A DNA stretch of 41,245 nucleotides, taken from NCBI GenBank assembly GCA_026990595.1, contig JALXCZ010000044.1:1-41245 (forward strand), written 5' to 3'. Of this stretch, positions 10,110 through 19,765 are shown one piece after another (the stretch's first letter is position 1; every line of letters begins with the position of its first letter). Made by a program: the position numbers and the translations under genes. The notes beneath the pieces are model-generated. The model was not told where the DNA came from and did not search any database. It worked only from the letters and a program-made list of their open reading frames with translations. This DNA is from Sulfurovum sp. (GTDB lineage Bacteria > Campylobacterota > Campylobacteria > Campylobacterales > Sulfurovaceae).

Positions 10110-12680
10110 TTAATTATTTATTTTCTCTTCATTGGGAGGCATAGGAACAAAATACCCTATCAGCAAGAGCAGTGTTCCTACCACAATGAAAGAGATAATC
10201 CTCTCTATCGTCCCTGAATGTGCAAGCTCCACAAAGAAGAGTTTGAGTACTACCAAGATAAGCAGCCCAAATCCACCTAACCACAATGTACGTTGTTTGT
10301 ACACTTTTGAAAACACCATAGCCACAATCGCCACTACACTCCACAAAATGGAGATACCCGTTTGAAAGTAGCTACTTTGCCATAAGGCAGTAGATGTATA
10401 AGCTATCCCTTGTAAAGCATGTACATATCTTGCAAAAATAACCGTAAGGAGTACCCATTCCAACACCGTTATGCCACTATACATCTGTAATATGCTTGAC
10501 TTAGCCCATATTTCACTCTGTTTACGTACCCCGTAAACCATCGTTCCAAGTACAGACAGTTGCATAAAGTCTATGGGGTTTAGAAGAGGGAAATAGTCTA
10601 TGCCTCTAAAGTCTGAGGGTACCCCAAATGCACGTATTTCCCACAATGCAAGGCATACAAACAGCCCAGCCAAACCAATGTTTTGATAGGCTTGTTTATG
10701 TTTGCCCAGATACTTGGAAAACAGTAAGATACCCATAGCAAAAAGCAGTGTTACTATGCCCCAAGAAATCAACATCATACTCTGCCCTACCTGAGCCAAT
10801 GCCATATGGTAATGCACTTCAAAAGTAAGCACACTCACCATAAACCACAGGGTCAAGACATGCAAGACTTTTGCATAACGCCAAAGCTTGTCGTAAAGAG
10901 AAAGCAACAGATACTGCACCCCAATCAAACCAACAAATGCCCACAGACCATACGACAGAAAAGGGTGGACAGTGTCAAGATAATCCCCTACATCTTTAGA
11001 AGCATAAAATAGAAATGCACCTAAAGGCAAAAAGCCCTGTAAGTTCATAGAAAGAAGTCTCCATTTAATGGCTTGTACTACAGCAACACAAATGAGTGCA
11101 GCGACTATGAGACTAAACACATAAGCATCATCGCCAAAATACGCTAACTGAGAAGGGGTAGCCGTAAACCATAATATCAAAGAGAGTAGTAAAAAGAGGT
11201 AGATAAAATAGTGCGTAAAACGATGCAATATCTCTCTGTGCGTATCTAACAGCCATGCAACAGTCATCGTACTTGTAATGACAATGAGGAAGCCCAAATA
11301 CTCCACCATGCTAATGCCACCATAACTTACACTTTCAGGATACACCACCACAGAAACCAGCAATAAGAAGATACCAAAATAGCGTGCTATCACCTTGTTT
11401 TGTTTGAGCGATACCCAGATGATGGCGGCACTCTCCAGCGACCATAAGGCAGCACTCACATCTCCATCGAAGATGTACGGAACAGCGATAGTAAAAAATA
11501 CCACAGACAAAGCTAAAAATGACTGTGCCAAAAGCCCTGTACGCTCTTTGTTTTTGAGTATCCAATACAAGAGAGCATACAGCATACCCAATGCCACGGC
11601 ACTATAAGCTTCGCCATAAGCAAAATGTTGCACCAAACTAAGTTGTAAAGGAAAGGTAACCACAGGCAGACCAAAGACCAAAGTGCCATCGACTAAGTTT
11701 TTAGGCTCGTAAGGGTGCTTGAGGGTAAAAAGTATCGAGATGACTAAGTACATCGCAAAGAAGATGAGTAAAAACGGTTCTGTACTCTCAAACATTCCAG
11801 AGCGGTAACGCAGCACACCCCATGCCGTAGCGATGACAAAGGTAAAGACAAACCCTAGCAGATTTAACACACGCCAAGAACGGTACCAAGCCACAATGAA
11901 AATACCAAGATTCAAGAACACATAGTAAGAGAACAGCATCACATGAGAGCCGTCACCACTAGATGTCAAGATGGGTACCAAAAAACCACCTGCTGAGGCA
12001 AACAATGCCAGAGGTAAGGCATCTTCTAACACCGCCAAGAGCGAAGCGATGATGACCACCAGTAACATAAGTGCAAAGGCAGTCTCAAGGGCTAGCAGTC
12101 CATAAAATTTGGATGCCCCATAGATGACAAGGTAAAGCATCGCCACACCAAGCCCTTGAAGCACTTGCCCATACGCCCCTTCCCTCTCCCGAAGCCGCCA
12201 TCCAATCCCCATGAGTACCACCGCCACAAATGCTATCGTCCAAAGTCGCATTTCCATACTGATGACACTATGCTCCGCTGCATACTTCACCAAAAATGCC
12301 AACCCAATGAAGAGTACTACCCCACCGATGCGCACAAGGAGATTTCCTCCTGTAAAGTAGTTCGTGAGCCATGCCGTTATAACAGACGGTTCTGCCACCT
12401 GTTGCGGGACTCTAGGTTCTCGGTGTTTCTGCTTAAAGATTTCTACCTTTGAGACTTCCTCTACAACATCTTGCACCTCAACAGTCTCGTTCATAATAGG
12501 TTTTTCTACTTCCTCTACGCTAGACATGGGCTCTTGGACTACTTCTTTAAAAACCTCTGTTTGTTTTTTATCTTTACGCGATGTAAGTCCATAAACCAGC
12601 TTCTCAAGATGTTTGATTTTGCTCTGCAAAACAAAGACCCAAAAGACCAAGATGATGAAGAATAGTGCTTCTGTGTTCAT
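10110..12680 (-). CDS. DUF2339 large polytopic membrane protein
   Basis: 856 residues. A first hydrophobic helix (1-18) and a short coiled coil with a KHLEKLV motif are followed by a charged region (about 35-95), then more than 20 predicted membrane helices down to a PMPPNEE tail. The GLAFLVKYAAEH stretch (about 125-136) and the repeated short hydrophobic helices are typical of DUF2339, an uncharacterised family. It lies 14 bases after the LplT-PlsC-AAS gene on the same strand, so it may be transcribed with it. Function is unknown; envelope lipid or polymer work would suit the neighbour but is only a guess. Confidence 0.85.
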   Translation of the reverse strand: MNTEALFFIILVFWVFVLQSKIKHLEKLVYGLTSRKDKKQTEVFKEVVQEPMSSVEEVEKPIMNETVEVQDVVEEVSKVEIFKQKHREPRVPQQVAEPSVITAWLTNYFTGGNLLVRIGGVVLFIGLAFLVKYAAEHSVISMEMRLWTIAFVAVVLMGIGWRLREREGAYGQVLQGLGVAMLYLVIYGASKFYGLLALETAFALMLLVVIIASLLAVLEDALPLALFASAGGFLVPILTSSGDGSHVMLFSYYVFLNLGIFIVAWYRSWRVLNLLGFVFTFVIATAWGVLRYRSGMFESTEPFLLIFFAMYLVISILFTLKHPYEPKNLVDGTLVFGLPVVTFPLQLSLVQHFAYGEAYSAVALGMLYALLYWILKNKERTGLLAQSFLALSVVFFTIAVPYIFDGDVSAALWSLESAAIIWVSLKQNKVIARYFGIFLLLVSVVVYPESVSYGGISMVEYLGFLIVITSTMTVAWLLDTHREILHRFTHYFIYLFLLLSLILWFTATPSQLAYFGDDAYVFSLIVAALICVAVVQAIKWRLLSMNLQGFLPLGAFLFYASKDVGDYLDTVHPFLSYGLWAFVGLIGVQYLLLSLYDKLWRYAKVLHVLTLWFMVSVLTFEVHYHMALAQVGQSMMLISWGIVTLLFAMGILLFSKYLGKHKQAYQNIGLAGLFVCLALWEIRAFGVPSDFRGIDYFPLLNPIDFMQLSVLGTMVYGVRKQSEIWAKSSILQMYSGITVLEWVLLTVIFARYVHALQGIAYTSTALWQSSYFQTGISILWSVVAIVAMVFSKVYKQRTLWLGGFGLLILVVLKLFFVELAHSGTIERIISFIVVGTLLLLIGYFVPMPPNEEKINN

Positions 12681-12694
12681 AGTGCATCCTTTAT

Positions 12695-15600
12695 TTAATC
12701 GTTAATACTCAATTCCAAAGCAACTTTTTTAGCCCCTTTAAAATCTGCCTTCCCCGTACCAAGTTTAGGGAGTTCTTCTACTTTATAATATTCACTCGGC
12801 ACAAACAGAGGATTCATCTCCAAAGTTTTTATTTGCTCTTTAAGCGTTTCCGTCTCCAGTTCTCCCTCAAGCAACAACACCAGTTTTTCACCCTTCTTCT
12901 CATCAGGCAATGCAGCAACAGCTATCTGGTCATTTTCCCCAAGTATCTTGGATATTTCGCTCTCTACAAGCCCTAAGCTAACCATCTCTCCGGCTACTTT
13001 GGCAAAGCGGCTGTAACGGTCAACAATGGTGAGGAAACCATCTTCATCTAAGCGTCCTTTATCACCTGTTACATACCAGCGTATGCCGTCGAGTTCTTTG
13101 ATGACAGAGGCAGTCTTTTGGGGGTCACCGATGTAGCCTTTCATGATCTGTGTACCACCGATAAGGATCATCCCCTCTTCACCTGTAGGCAGCTCCTCAA
13201 AACATTCAGGATCAACGATCTTGAAACTGCTTCCGGGAAGAGGAAGTCCTACAGTACCTGCTTTATTGCCAATTTGTACCTTCCAACTGTCCTGCATAAG
13301 TACATCAGGTATGTTGACCGAAGCCACCGGTGTGGTCTCTGTAGCACCATAGCCTTCATAAATATTCCGTCCAAATTTATTTTTGAACGCTTCTCGTATT
13401 TCATTTGGCAGTTTCTCTGCACCCGCCACCACCATACGCAGGCTCTTGAACATCAAAGGATGCAACTTACGGTTTCTTGTGTAAAGCCTAAAGAAAGTAG
13501 CAGTGGCAAAAAGCATGGTTCCTTCATACTTTGCTGCCATTTTTCCTATGCCAAAGCCATCGGTAGGGTCTGGGTGACAAGCTACAGGAATACTCTCAAT
13601 CAAGGGAAGAAGTGTTGTTACTGTCAATCCAAATGAATGGAAAATAGGCAGTGTTCCCAACATCACATCTTCATCTGTCGGATTGAGCAGTGTAGTGATC
13701 TGCTTAATGTTACCCATCATATTCCGGTGGCTCAGCTCTATACCTTTTGGAGTACCTTCGCTTCCACTGGAGAAGAGAATCGCAGCCGTATTATCCAAAG
13801 CACTTTTTTGAATAAACAAAAGACTCAATAATGAAGAAGGGAGAAATTTAACAAGTAAAAACATCCATGCACTGCCTGCTTTACTCATATGTTTTTTCAT
13901 CTCTTCAAGGTAGATCACCTCTACATCCTGAAGTACCGCAGCCATATCAAATCCTTTAGCTTTGAGTTTTGTGACAAACTGTCTGGAAGCCACCACTTTT
14001 GTAATGTTGGCAATCTTTAAGGCATGCAACAGACTCTCTGTTCCACTGGAGTAGTTTAGGTTCACGATCGTTTTACCCAGTGTAAGCAGTGCCATATTCC
14101 CCATCGACCCCCCTACTGATGTAGGCAGTAGCAAGCCGATATTTTGACTTCCTCTCACTTTTGCTTTAAGTATCCGAGCGATCATCAGTGTTCCTGCAGC
14201 AAATTTCTCTCCACTGACTTCCACACCTGTTGAATCAGCTATACAGAGTTTACCGCCGGTCTCCTTGGCAGCATCTATCCATGCTTTTTGCACACAAGGC
14301 AATGTCTCAGCATACTGTTTCCAGCTTGCAACAGAGAGATCAAACACTGCTTTCTTTACCTCACTGGCATTGGTATGAATATCCAATGCTTCTCCAAAGT
14401 TCACAGAGATCTCTCTGGTCGTGTTGCGTTTCATTTTTTTAGAAGCATAAGAGAAGTTGTCTTCCCACAGTCCTCTTAGGTAAAAAGGAATAATGATCGC
14501 ATCTTCTACCTCTTTGGTGGCTATCTCAAATCCTCTTTGGAACGTTCCTAAATGTCCATTTCTTGAAAGATGACCCTCCGGAAACAGTGCCACTGTCTCC
14601 CCACGATTGAGTGCTTCTGTCACTTTGACCAGAGCTCCTTTGCTCCCTCTGCTTGAGATAGGGATCACTCCAAAGAAATCTAAGAACGGTCTAACATACC
14701 ACTTCTCATAATAACTTCTCTCCATCACAAAACGAATCTGTTCAGGGTATGCCATTTGCAAAATCGCCCAGTCTAAAAACGAGATATGGTTCCCTAAAAG
14801 AAGTACCCCTTTATTGGATTCTATGTTTTTAAGCCCTTCTACATACAGACGATACTTCAACCCAATGATCATCTTGACCAGATAACGTACCAACGATTGA
14901 GGCAGTTTAACGAGTGTATACCCCATTCCCAGTAGTGCCACCACTGCTATCAAATAGAATAAAGCCCTGCTGGAGAGGTCGAAATAGCCAAAGATTGCTG
15001 TCACTGTCAAAAAGAGGAACATCGAGAGATTTTGCATAAAATTGTTGCCGGCAAGTACTTTACCCAATATCTTTGAGGGGGTAGCAAACTGTATCATCGC
15101 ATTAAGCGGCACGATGAACAATCCAGCAAAAAAACCAAAGAGAAACAGTACACTGCCCAAAGCCCAAAGATGGCTGAGAGTTGGGATAAGATAAAGTGTG
15201 ACGGCAATACCCAATGCACCTAGGGGGATGATCCCTGTCTCTATGTAATTCCTGCTCACACGTCCAGCAAAAAGTGACCCAAGTACAATACCTACACCAG
15301 AAAGAGAAAGCAATCCTTGGGCTATAACGGTATCAGTGATCCCAAGATTCCCTTTGAGATAATCTCCAAAGATCGCAACAACCACTTGGGATATTCCCCA
15401 AAATATACTTAATCCAATAATACTCAACCATACCGCATCATTCTTTTTTATAACATTTAAATTATTCTTAAGATAGTGCAGATTCCTATATTCTTTAGGC
15501 TCAAAGATCATCTCCTTATCCAACTCAACAGATTGAAACTCTTTTGCTAATTTTTTTGCAGAAAGATACTCGATAATACTTGCACCTATAAGCAAATACC

Positions 15601-16150
15601 CCACTGGAGCAATATAGGTTAATATCTCTGAAGGGAGCATTGTGGCATCCTGTAGCAAATACTCAAAAACCATAGAGTAGATCACTGCACCTGCCAGAAT
15701 GGAGACAATAGTCACTGCCTGCACCAACGCATTGGCTTCAGCCAGTTTTTCATTACCTGTCATCTCTTTAATAAGTCCATATTTAGCCGGAGAATAAATG
15801 GCACTTTGTGCCGCTAAAATAAATGTCAAAATAAATGCCATCCAGAACCATCCCATATAATAGGTAAAAAGTATCAATGTTGTAATACCAATCGCTGCAA
15901 ACGATGCATACTCGATCACTTTTGTTTTAGGGAATTTATCTGAGAGAAATCCGGCAGGAGAAAAAAGAAAAATAAAAGGCAAAAGGATCAATGCGTTGAC
16001 AATAGCAGTCAGCACAATAAGTTCAGACCCTTCATAGGCTTTAAAGATTGTATTTTGAAGAATGATCTTGTGCCCAAGATCGGTCATAGCGTTTAGAAAA
16101 ATAATAAATATGTAGGGAATAAATCCGGCTATTTTGAAAAGCTGTTTCAC
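12695..16150 (-). CDS. aas: Fused lysophospholipid flippase / acyltransferase / acyl-ACP synthetase
   Basis: 1151-residue membrane protein combining three steps of lysophospholipid repair. An LplT-type MFS transporter (about 1-420, 12 helices) is followed by a PlsC acyltransferase domain (about 430-610) with NHxxxxD at His455-Asp460 and FPEG at 523-526, and by an AMP-binding acyl-ACP synthetase (about 640-1151) with the SSGSEGTPKG loop at 794-803. In E. coli the first activity is the separate LplT and the other two are Aas. The predicted cycle is flipping lyso-PE inward, charging ACP with fatty acid and re-acylating. The start is GTG, sharing one base with the stop of the MerR-like gene, which points to coupled translation and dedicated control. 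Confidence 0.93.
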   Translation of the reverse strand: MKQLFKIAGFIPYIFIIFLNAMTDLGHKIILQNTIFKAYEGSELIVLTAIVNALILLPFIFLFSPAGFLSDKFPKTKVIEYASFAAIGITTLILFTYYMGWFWMAFILTFILAAQSAIYSPAKYGLIKEMTGNEKLAEANALVQAVTIVSILAGAVIYSMVFEYLLQDATMLPSEILTYIAPVGYLLIGASIIEYLSAKKLAKEFQSVELDKEMIFEPKEYRNLHYLKNNLNVIKKNDAVWLSIIGLSIFWGISQVVVAIFGDYLKGNLGITDTVIAQGLLSLSGVGIVLGSLFAGRVSRNYIETGIIPLGALGIAVTLYLIPTLSHLWALGSVLFLFGFFAGLFIVPLNAMIQFATPSKILGKVLAGNNFMQNLSMFLFLTVTAIFGYFDLSSRALFYLIAVVALLGMGYTLVKLPQSLVRYLVKMIIGLKYRLYVEGLKNIESNKGVLLLGNHISFLDWAILQMAYPEQIRFVMERSYYEKWYVRPFLDFFGVIPISSRGSKGALVKVTEALNRGETVALFPEGHLSRNGHLGTFQRGFEIATKEVEDAIIIPFYLRGLWEDNFSYASKKMKRNTTREISVNFGEALDIHTNASEVKKAVFDLSVASWKQYAETLPCVQKAWIDAAKETGGKLCIADSTGVEVSGEKFAAGTLMIARILKAKVRGSQNIGLLLPTSVGGSMGNMALLTLGKTIVNLNYSSGTESLLHALKIANITKVVASRQFVTKLKAKGFDMAAVLQDVEVIYLEEMKKHMSKAGSAWMFLLVKFLPSSLLSLLFIQKSALDNTAAILFSSGSEGTPKGIELSHRNMMGNIKQITTLLNPTDEDVMLGTLPIFHSFGLTVTTLLPLIESIPVACHPDPTDGFGIGKMAAKYEGTMLFATATFFRLYTRNRKLHPLMFKSLRMVVAGAEKLPNEIREAFKNKFGRNIYEGYGATETTPVASVNIPDVLMQDSWKVQIGNKAGTVGLPLPGSSFKIVDPECFEELPTGEEGMILIGGTQIMKGYIGDPQKTASVIKELDGIRWYVTGDKGRLDEDGFLTIVDRYSRFAKVAGEMVSLGLVESEISKILGENDQIAVAALPDEKKGEKLVLLLEGELETETLKEQIKTLEMNPLFVPSEYYKVEELPKLGTGKADFKGAKKVALELSIND

Positions 16151-16815
16151 TACGCATCCTTTTTGATAATATTTTGATGAGTTTGCACGGTGTGCATATT
16201 GAAGATGTAAGGTTTGAGCGTTAAAACTAGATCAAAAAGTAGTTCGTATCTCGCATTGTGAGACTCTTCATCATCTTTAAGGAGTTTTGCACCCACTTCA
16301 TTCTCTTTTTGCGCCAATACTTTAGCATCTGTCACATAAGCATCCAGCAAAGAGATGTCCAATCCCAAAGCTTCTGTACGTAACAGTATTTCTCCTATCT
16401 CTACTTCTTTGGAAGAAAATCCTTTTGCACGCTCAAACAGGTAACCTTTTTCTTGGTAAACCTTTAACTTTTTTTCATCTATATGCAAGAGGGCTAAAAA
16501 TGCTTTTTTACTATACCACTGGTTATCACGTCCTCCGGAGATAAGCTCCAAAGAGCGTACCATCATCTCGAATGAACCATCAAAATCAAAGTTGTTATCC
16601 TGAAAAATCGTTTTTATCTCTGCAAGAGAGTAAGAAAAATTATGTTGTAAATATTTGATAAATTTAAGTATCTGCACACAAGATGCGTCATAGAGGTGTA
16701 CGTTGGGTTTGGGTTTTTGAGGCTCAGGCAAAAGCCCTTCTTTGATGTAAAAAAGTATTGTTGATTTACTCTCTTGGCTCAATGCCATGAGTTCTTTCAT
16801 TTTAAATGCCATCAT
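16150..16815 (-). CDS. MerR-family-like transcriptional regulator
   Basis: 221 residues. Residues 1-75 form a MerR-type winged helix (MKELMALSQESKSTILFYI, then a turn and the wing with PNVHLYDAS), where the usual second-helix Arg-Tyr pattern is changed to ILFYIKEGLLP. A second, weaker MerR-like helix-turn pattern appears about 100-140 (KAFLALLHIDEKKLKVYQEKG), so the protein may hold two DNA-binding modules. The C-terminal part is helical with no cysteine cluster for metal sensing; a fatty-acid or lipid signal would fit because its only clear target is the phospholipid repair fusion. An AAGGAT ribosome site lies before ATGATG; either Met could start. Confidence 0.8.
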   Translation of the reverse strand: MMAFKMKELMALSQESKSTILFYIKEGLLPEPQKPKPNVHLYDASCVQILKFIKYLQHNFSYSLAEIKTIFQDNNFDFDGSFEMMVRSLELISGGRDNQWYSKKAFLALLHIDEKKLKVYQEKGYLFERAKGFSSKEVEIGEILLRTEALGLDISLLDAYVTDAKVLAQKENEVGAKLLKDDEESHNARYELLFDLVLTLKPYIFNMHTVQTHQNIIKKDA

Positions 16816-16854
16816 AAATCCTTTAATTGATTTATGACAGTATAGGAAATTTTA

Positions 16855-16889
16855 CCTTAAAGTGTGAAGCATCACTTTACACTTTAAGG
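16855..16889 (-). terminator. Hairpin after recA
   Basis: Perfect 11-bp inverted repeat (CCTTAAAGTGT at 16855-16865 against 16879-16889) with a 13-base loop, beginning 3 bases after the recA stop. The minus-strand 3' side continues TAAAATTTCC, only a modest U run, so termination may be partial. It lies just upstream of the MerR-like gene and probably insulates it from recA. Confidence 0.55.
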
Positions 16890-16891
16890 TT

Positions 16892-17926
16892 TTACTCTTG
16901 CATCTCACTTTCATCTACAGTCAGTCCTGCACCAAAACCAAGTGCCTCTTTTACTTTCTTATCTATCTCTGCCATCATCTCAGGATTCTCTTTAATAGTA
17001 AGTTTTGCATTCTCTTTACCCTGTCCAAGTTTTTCAGCCCCATAAGAGAACCACGCACCAGATTTATCGACAATGTCCATCTTAATACCATAGTCTATAA
17101 GCTCCCCAATATATGAGATCCCCTCTCCAAACATAATATCAAACTCTGCCTGTCTAAATGGAGGTGCAACTTTGTTTTTCACCACCTTGGCTTTGACACG
17201 GTTACCTATGCTAGATTCTCCTTGTTTAAGTGTTGCGATACGTCTTACATCAATTCTTACAGAACAGTAAAACTTCAATGCATTACCGCCAGTAGTTGTC
17301 TCTGGAGAGCCGTATCCCATCGTCCCAATCTTCATACGAATTTGGTTAATGAAAATGACTGTGGTGTTCGTCTTATGCAAAATAGCTGTAAGTTTACGAA
17401 GTGCCTGTGACATAAGTCTGGCTTGAAGCCCAACATGTGTATCTCCCATATCTCCTTCTATCTCTGTTTTAGGTGTCAATGCAGCAACGGAATCCACAAC
17501 TATCAGGTCAACAGCTCCTGAACGCGCCAATGTTTCAAGTACATCAAGAGCTTGCTCACCGAAGTCTGGCTGAGATACCAACAGATTATCTGTATCAACA
17601 CCTAAGTTCTTAGCATAAACTACATCAAGTGCATGCTCTGCATCTATAAAAGCACACACCATCTCTTTTTTCTGAGCAGAAGCGATGGTTTGTAGCGCTA
17701 AAGTTGTCTTACCAGACGACTCTGGTCCATAAATCTCAATAATACGCCCTTGAGGAATACCACCAATCCCTAGAGCCATATCTAGCCCAAGTGAACCTGT
17801 AGAGATAGACTCTATCGGTTCAAATGCTTTATCACCAAGTCTCATAAGCGTACCCTTACCAAACGTCTTATCTATCTGTTTGATTGCCATATCCAGTGCT
17901 TTTTGTTTGTTTGCATCCATTGCCAT
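16892..17926 (-). CDS. recA: Recombinase A
   Basis: DNA strand-exchange ATPase for homologous repair; 344 residues. Walker A GPESSGKT is at 67-74, and the L1/L2 region contains [19 protein letters not shown] and [27 protein letters not shown] in pieces. The start is taken as the ATG at 17926, because the protein then begins MAMDANKQK like Helicobacter RecA and a GAAGG lies 8 bases upstream; an upstream GTG (17941) and ATG (17932) are in frame but sit on or too close to that ribosome site. Most epsilonproteobacteria lack LexA, so an SOS operator is not expected, but a palindrome lies in the promoter region. Confidence 0.97.
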   Translation of the reverse strand: MAMDANKQKALDMAIKQIDKTFGKGTLMRLGDKAFEPIESISTGSLGLDMALGIGGIPQGRIIEIYGPESSGKTTLALQTIASAQKKEMVCAFIDAEHALDVVYAKNLGVDTDNLLVSQPDFGEQALDVLETLARSGAVDLIVVDSVAALTPKTEIEGDMGDTHVGLQARLMSQALRKLTAILHKTNTTVIFINQIRMKIGTMGYGSPETTTGGNALKFYCSVRIDVRRIATLKQGESSIGNRVKAKVVKNKVAPPFRQAEFDIMFGEGISYIGELIDYGIKMDIVDKSGAWFSYGAEKLGQGKENAKLTIKENPEMMAEIDKKVKEALGFGAGLTVDESEMQE

Positions 17927-18023
17927 AGTCATATCCTTCACCTTTATCTGTTGAATTTTATCTAAATAATCATTAGTTACTTAGTCATGTTGGCAGTTTA
18001 ATACAAATTTGAAAAAAAAGACA

Positions 18024-18048
18024 AAAATATGTCAAATTGTCATATTTT
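18024..18048. promoter_or_regulatory. Palindromic operator candidate between recA and mqnD
   Basis: Arms AAAATATG (18024-18031) and CATATTTT (18041-18048) are perfect inverted repeats. The 9-base spacer TCAAATTGT is itself nearly symmetric, giving a core with matching positions ATG-N-CAA-N-TTG-N-CAT. It is placed about 98 bases before the chosen recA start and 66 before mqnD, so it could control either gene. Confidence 0.4.
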
Positions 18049-18077
18049 TTCGATAATTTACCTTTTTGCACCCTTAT

Positions 18078-18085
18078 GATAAAAT
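18078..18085 (+). promoter_or_regulatory. Probable -10 of mqnD
   Basis: GATAAAAT preceded by TTAT matches the extended -10 style common in epsilonproteobacteria. The implied start near 18092 gives a leader of about 22 bases that contains AAGG before the mqnD ATG. Confidence 0.5.
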
Positions 18086-18113
18086 ACATCTACTATAAAA
18101 ACAAGGTAAACCT

Positions 18114-18980
18114 ATGCCAAACCCAATCGAACTTGCCCACTCTCCAGATGCTGATGATATTTTTATGTACTTTGCTATCAAATTTGGCTGGGTAGATACC
18201 AAAGATTATGAGTTTACGAATGTCGGACTAGATATTGAAACGCTAAATGTTGAAGCCCTTAAGGGTACCTATGATGTAAGTGCCATTAGCTTTGGAATGT
18301 ACCCGCTGATAAAAGATGAATATGCCCTGCTTCGTACCGCAGTGAGTTTTGGTGAGGGGTATGGACCTAAGCTCATTCGCCGTAAAGACAAAAAGTTAAA
18401 ACGCAACTTTAAAGTAGCACTCTCCGGTAAATACACGACCAATGCCATGCTCTTTAGACTCTACTACCCTGAAGCTCGTCCAGTCTATATGGATTTCCTT
18501 GAGATAGAAAAAGCAGTAGTCTCTGGAAAAGTAGATGCAGGGGTACTCATACATGAATCTATACTAGATTTTGATGAGAGCTTGGAAGTAGAAAAAGAGG
18601 TATGGGACATCTGGGTGGAACTTGCAGGCGAGGGCCTACCTCTGCCTCTTGGCGGCATGGCGATACGTCGAAGCCTGCCACTTAACCGTGCGATTGACAT
18701 AGAGAATATCCTCATAGATGGTGTCAAAGTCGCCAATGATAAAAAAGAGGAACTGTGTAAAAAACTGGAAGACGAAAACCTTGTACGCATCTCTGATGAG
18801 ATGCTGACAAAATACTTAGATATGTATGCTTCAGATGAATCCGTAGAGCTGAGTAATCTGCAACTCAAAGCCTTAAACAAACTTTATCAGATCGGTTTTG
18901 AACATGGAATGTGGGACTGTCCTATGACAACTGAAGACTACCTCATTCCCAAAGAGTATGAAGCTTTACGGAACAGCTAA
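18114..18980 (+). CDS. mqnD: 1,4-dihydroxy-6-naphthoate synthase (futalosine menaquinone pathway)
   Basis: MqnD converts cyclic de-hypoxanthinyl futalosine to 1,4-dihydroxy-6-naphthoate in the alternative menaquinone route used by Campylobacterota. The 288-residue protein has the family start LAHSPDADDIFMYFA (6-20), VSAISFGMYPL (about 55-65), and the GLPLPLGGMAIRR stretch (about 175-187), all typical of the periplasmic-binding-like fold of MqnA/MqnD. It is followed immediately (no gap) by murB. Menaquinone is the likely acceptor for the SQR-like enzyme and other respiratory proteins nearby. Confidence 0.93.
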   Translation: MPNPIELAHSPDADDIFMYFAIKFGWVDTKDYEFTNVGLDIETLNVEALKGTYDVSAISFGMYPLIKDEYALLRTAVSFGEGYGPKLIRRKDKKLKRNFKVALSGKYTTNAMLFRLYYPEARPVYMDFLEIEKAVVSGKVDAGVLIHESILDFDESLEVEKEVWDIWVELAGEGLPLPLGGMAIRRSLPLNRAIDIENILIDGVKVANDKKEELCKKLEDENLVRISDEMLTKYLDMYASDESVELSNLQLKALNKLYQIGFEHGMWDCPMTTEDYLIPKEYEALRNS

Positions 18981-19757
18981 ATGTTTTTTAAAACCATCGA
19001 CTTCTCCAAATACTCCAGCATCAAAGTAGGACAACCTACCGAAGTTCTGATGATAGAAAAGGGGGATGCTATCCCCAACGATAGATATCTCATCGGTGGT
19101 GCAAACAACCTTTTGGTATCACCTACCCCTCCACCTCTTATGATGCTCAGCAAAGATTTTGCATATATCATACAAAACGAAAATATACTGGAAATTGGTG
19201 CAGCTATGCCAACAGGACGTATTGTCTCCTATGCAAAAAAACACAATATCACAGGATTTGAGTTTTGCTCCAAGCTTCCCGGTACACTAGGCGGTATGCT
19301 GGCAATGAATGCAGGTGTAAAAGAGTATGAAATCTTCAATATCCTGCACAGTATTGAAATCAATGGGAAATGGATTGCCAAAGAAGAGATTGCACATGGG
19401 TACAGGTTTGCACATCTTGGAGGCACAGCAACAGCTGCAAGATTTGAAACACAAGAAGGATTTAGCCAAAAGCTACTTGATTCCCTTCTTGATTTACGCG
19501 CAAATCAGCCCCATGATCCAAGTGCCGGTTCTGCATTTAAAAACCCTCAAAAAGATGCAGCAGGTAGACTTATAGAGGCTGTAGGACTTAAGGGATTTAA
19601 AAAAGGGAATATGGCATGGAGTAATATCCATGCCAATTTTTTAGTCAATTTGGGAAATGGATCATTTGAAGATGCCAAATATCTTATTGATCTAGCTAAA
19701 GAAAAAGTATTGCAAAAGTTTGATATTACTTTGGTGGAGGAGATCAAGCTCCTCTAA
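18981..19757 (+). CDS. murB: UDP-N-acetylenolpyruvoylglucosamine reductase
   Basis: FAD/NADPH enzyme making UDP-N-acetylmuramate, the second committed step of peptidoglycan synthesis. The 258-residue form is the short one of epsilonproteobacteria. Visible motifs are GGANNLLV (39-46, FAD contact), GFEFCSKLPGTLGGMLAMNAG (about 92-112, in two pieces) and GSAFKNP with the probable catalytic Ser184. The ATG directly follows the mqnD stop codon, so translation is coupled. Its stop lies 8 bases from the converging DUF1566 gene. Confidence 0.95.
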   Translation: MFFKTIDFSKYSSIKVGQPTEVLMIEKGDAIPNDRYLIGGANNLLVSPTPPPLMMLSKDFAYIIQNENILEIGAAMPTGRIVSYAKKHNITGFEFCSKLPGTLGGMLAMNAGVKEYEIFNILHSIEINGKWIAKEEIAHGYRFAHLGGTATAARFETQEGFSQKLLDSLLDLRANQPHDPSAGSAFKNPQKDAAGRLIEAVGLKGFKKGNMAWSNIHANFLVNLGNGSFEDAKYLIDLAKEKVLQKFDITLVEEIKLL

Positions 19758-19765
19758 AACAATCA

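Noticed and set aside
19737-19754. GAGGAG/CTCCTC stem at the end of murB as terminator
   Set aside because: Six pairs inside the coding end without a U tract; too weak to call.
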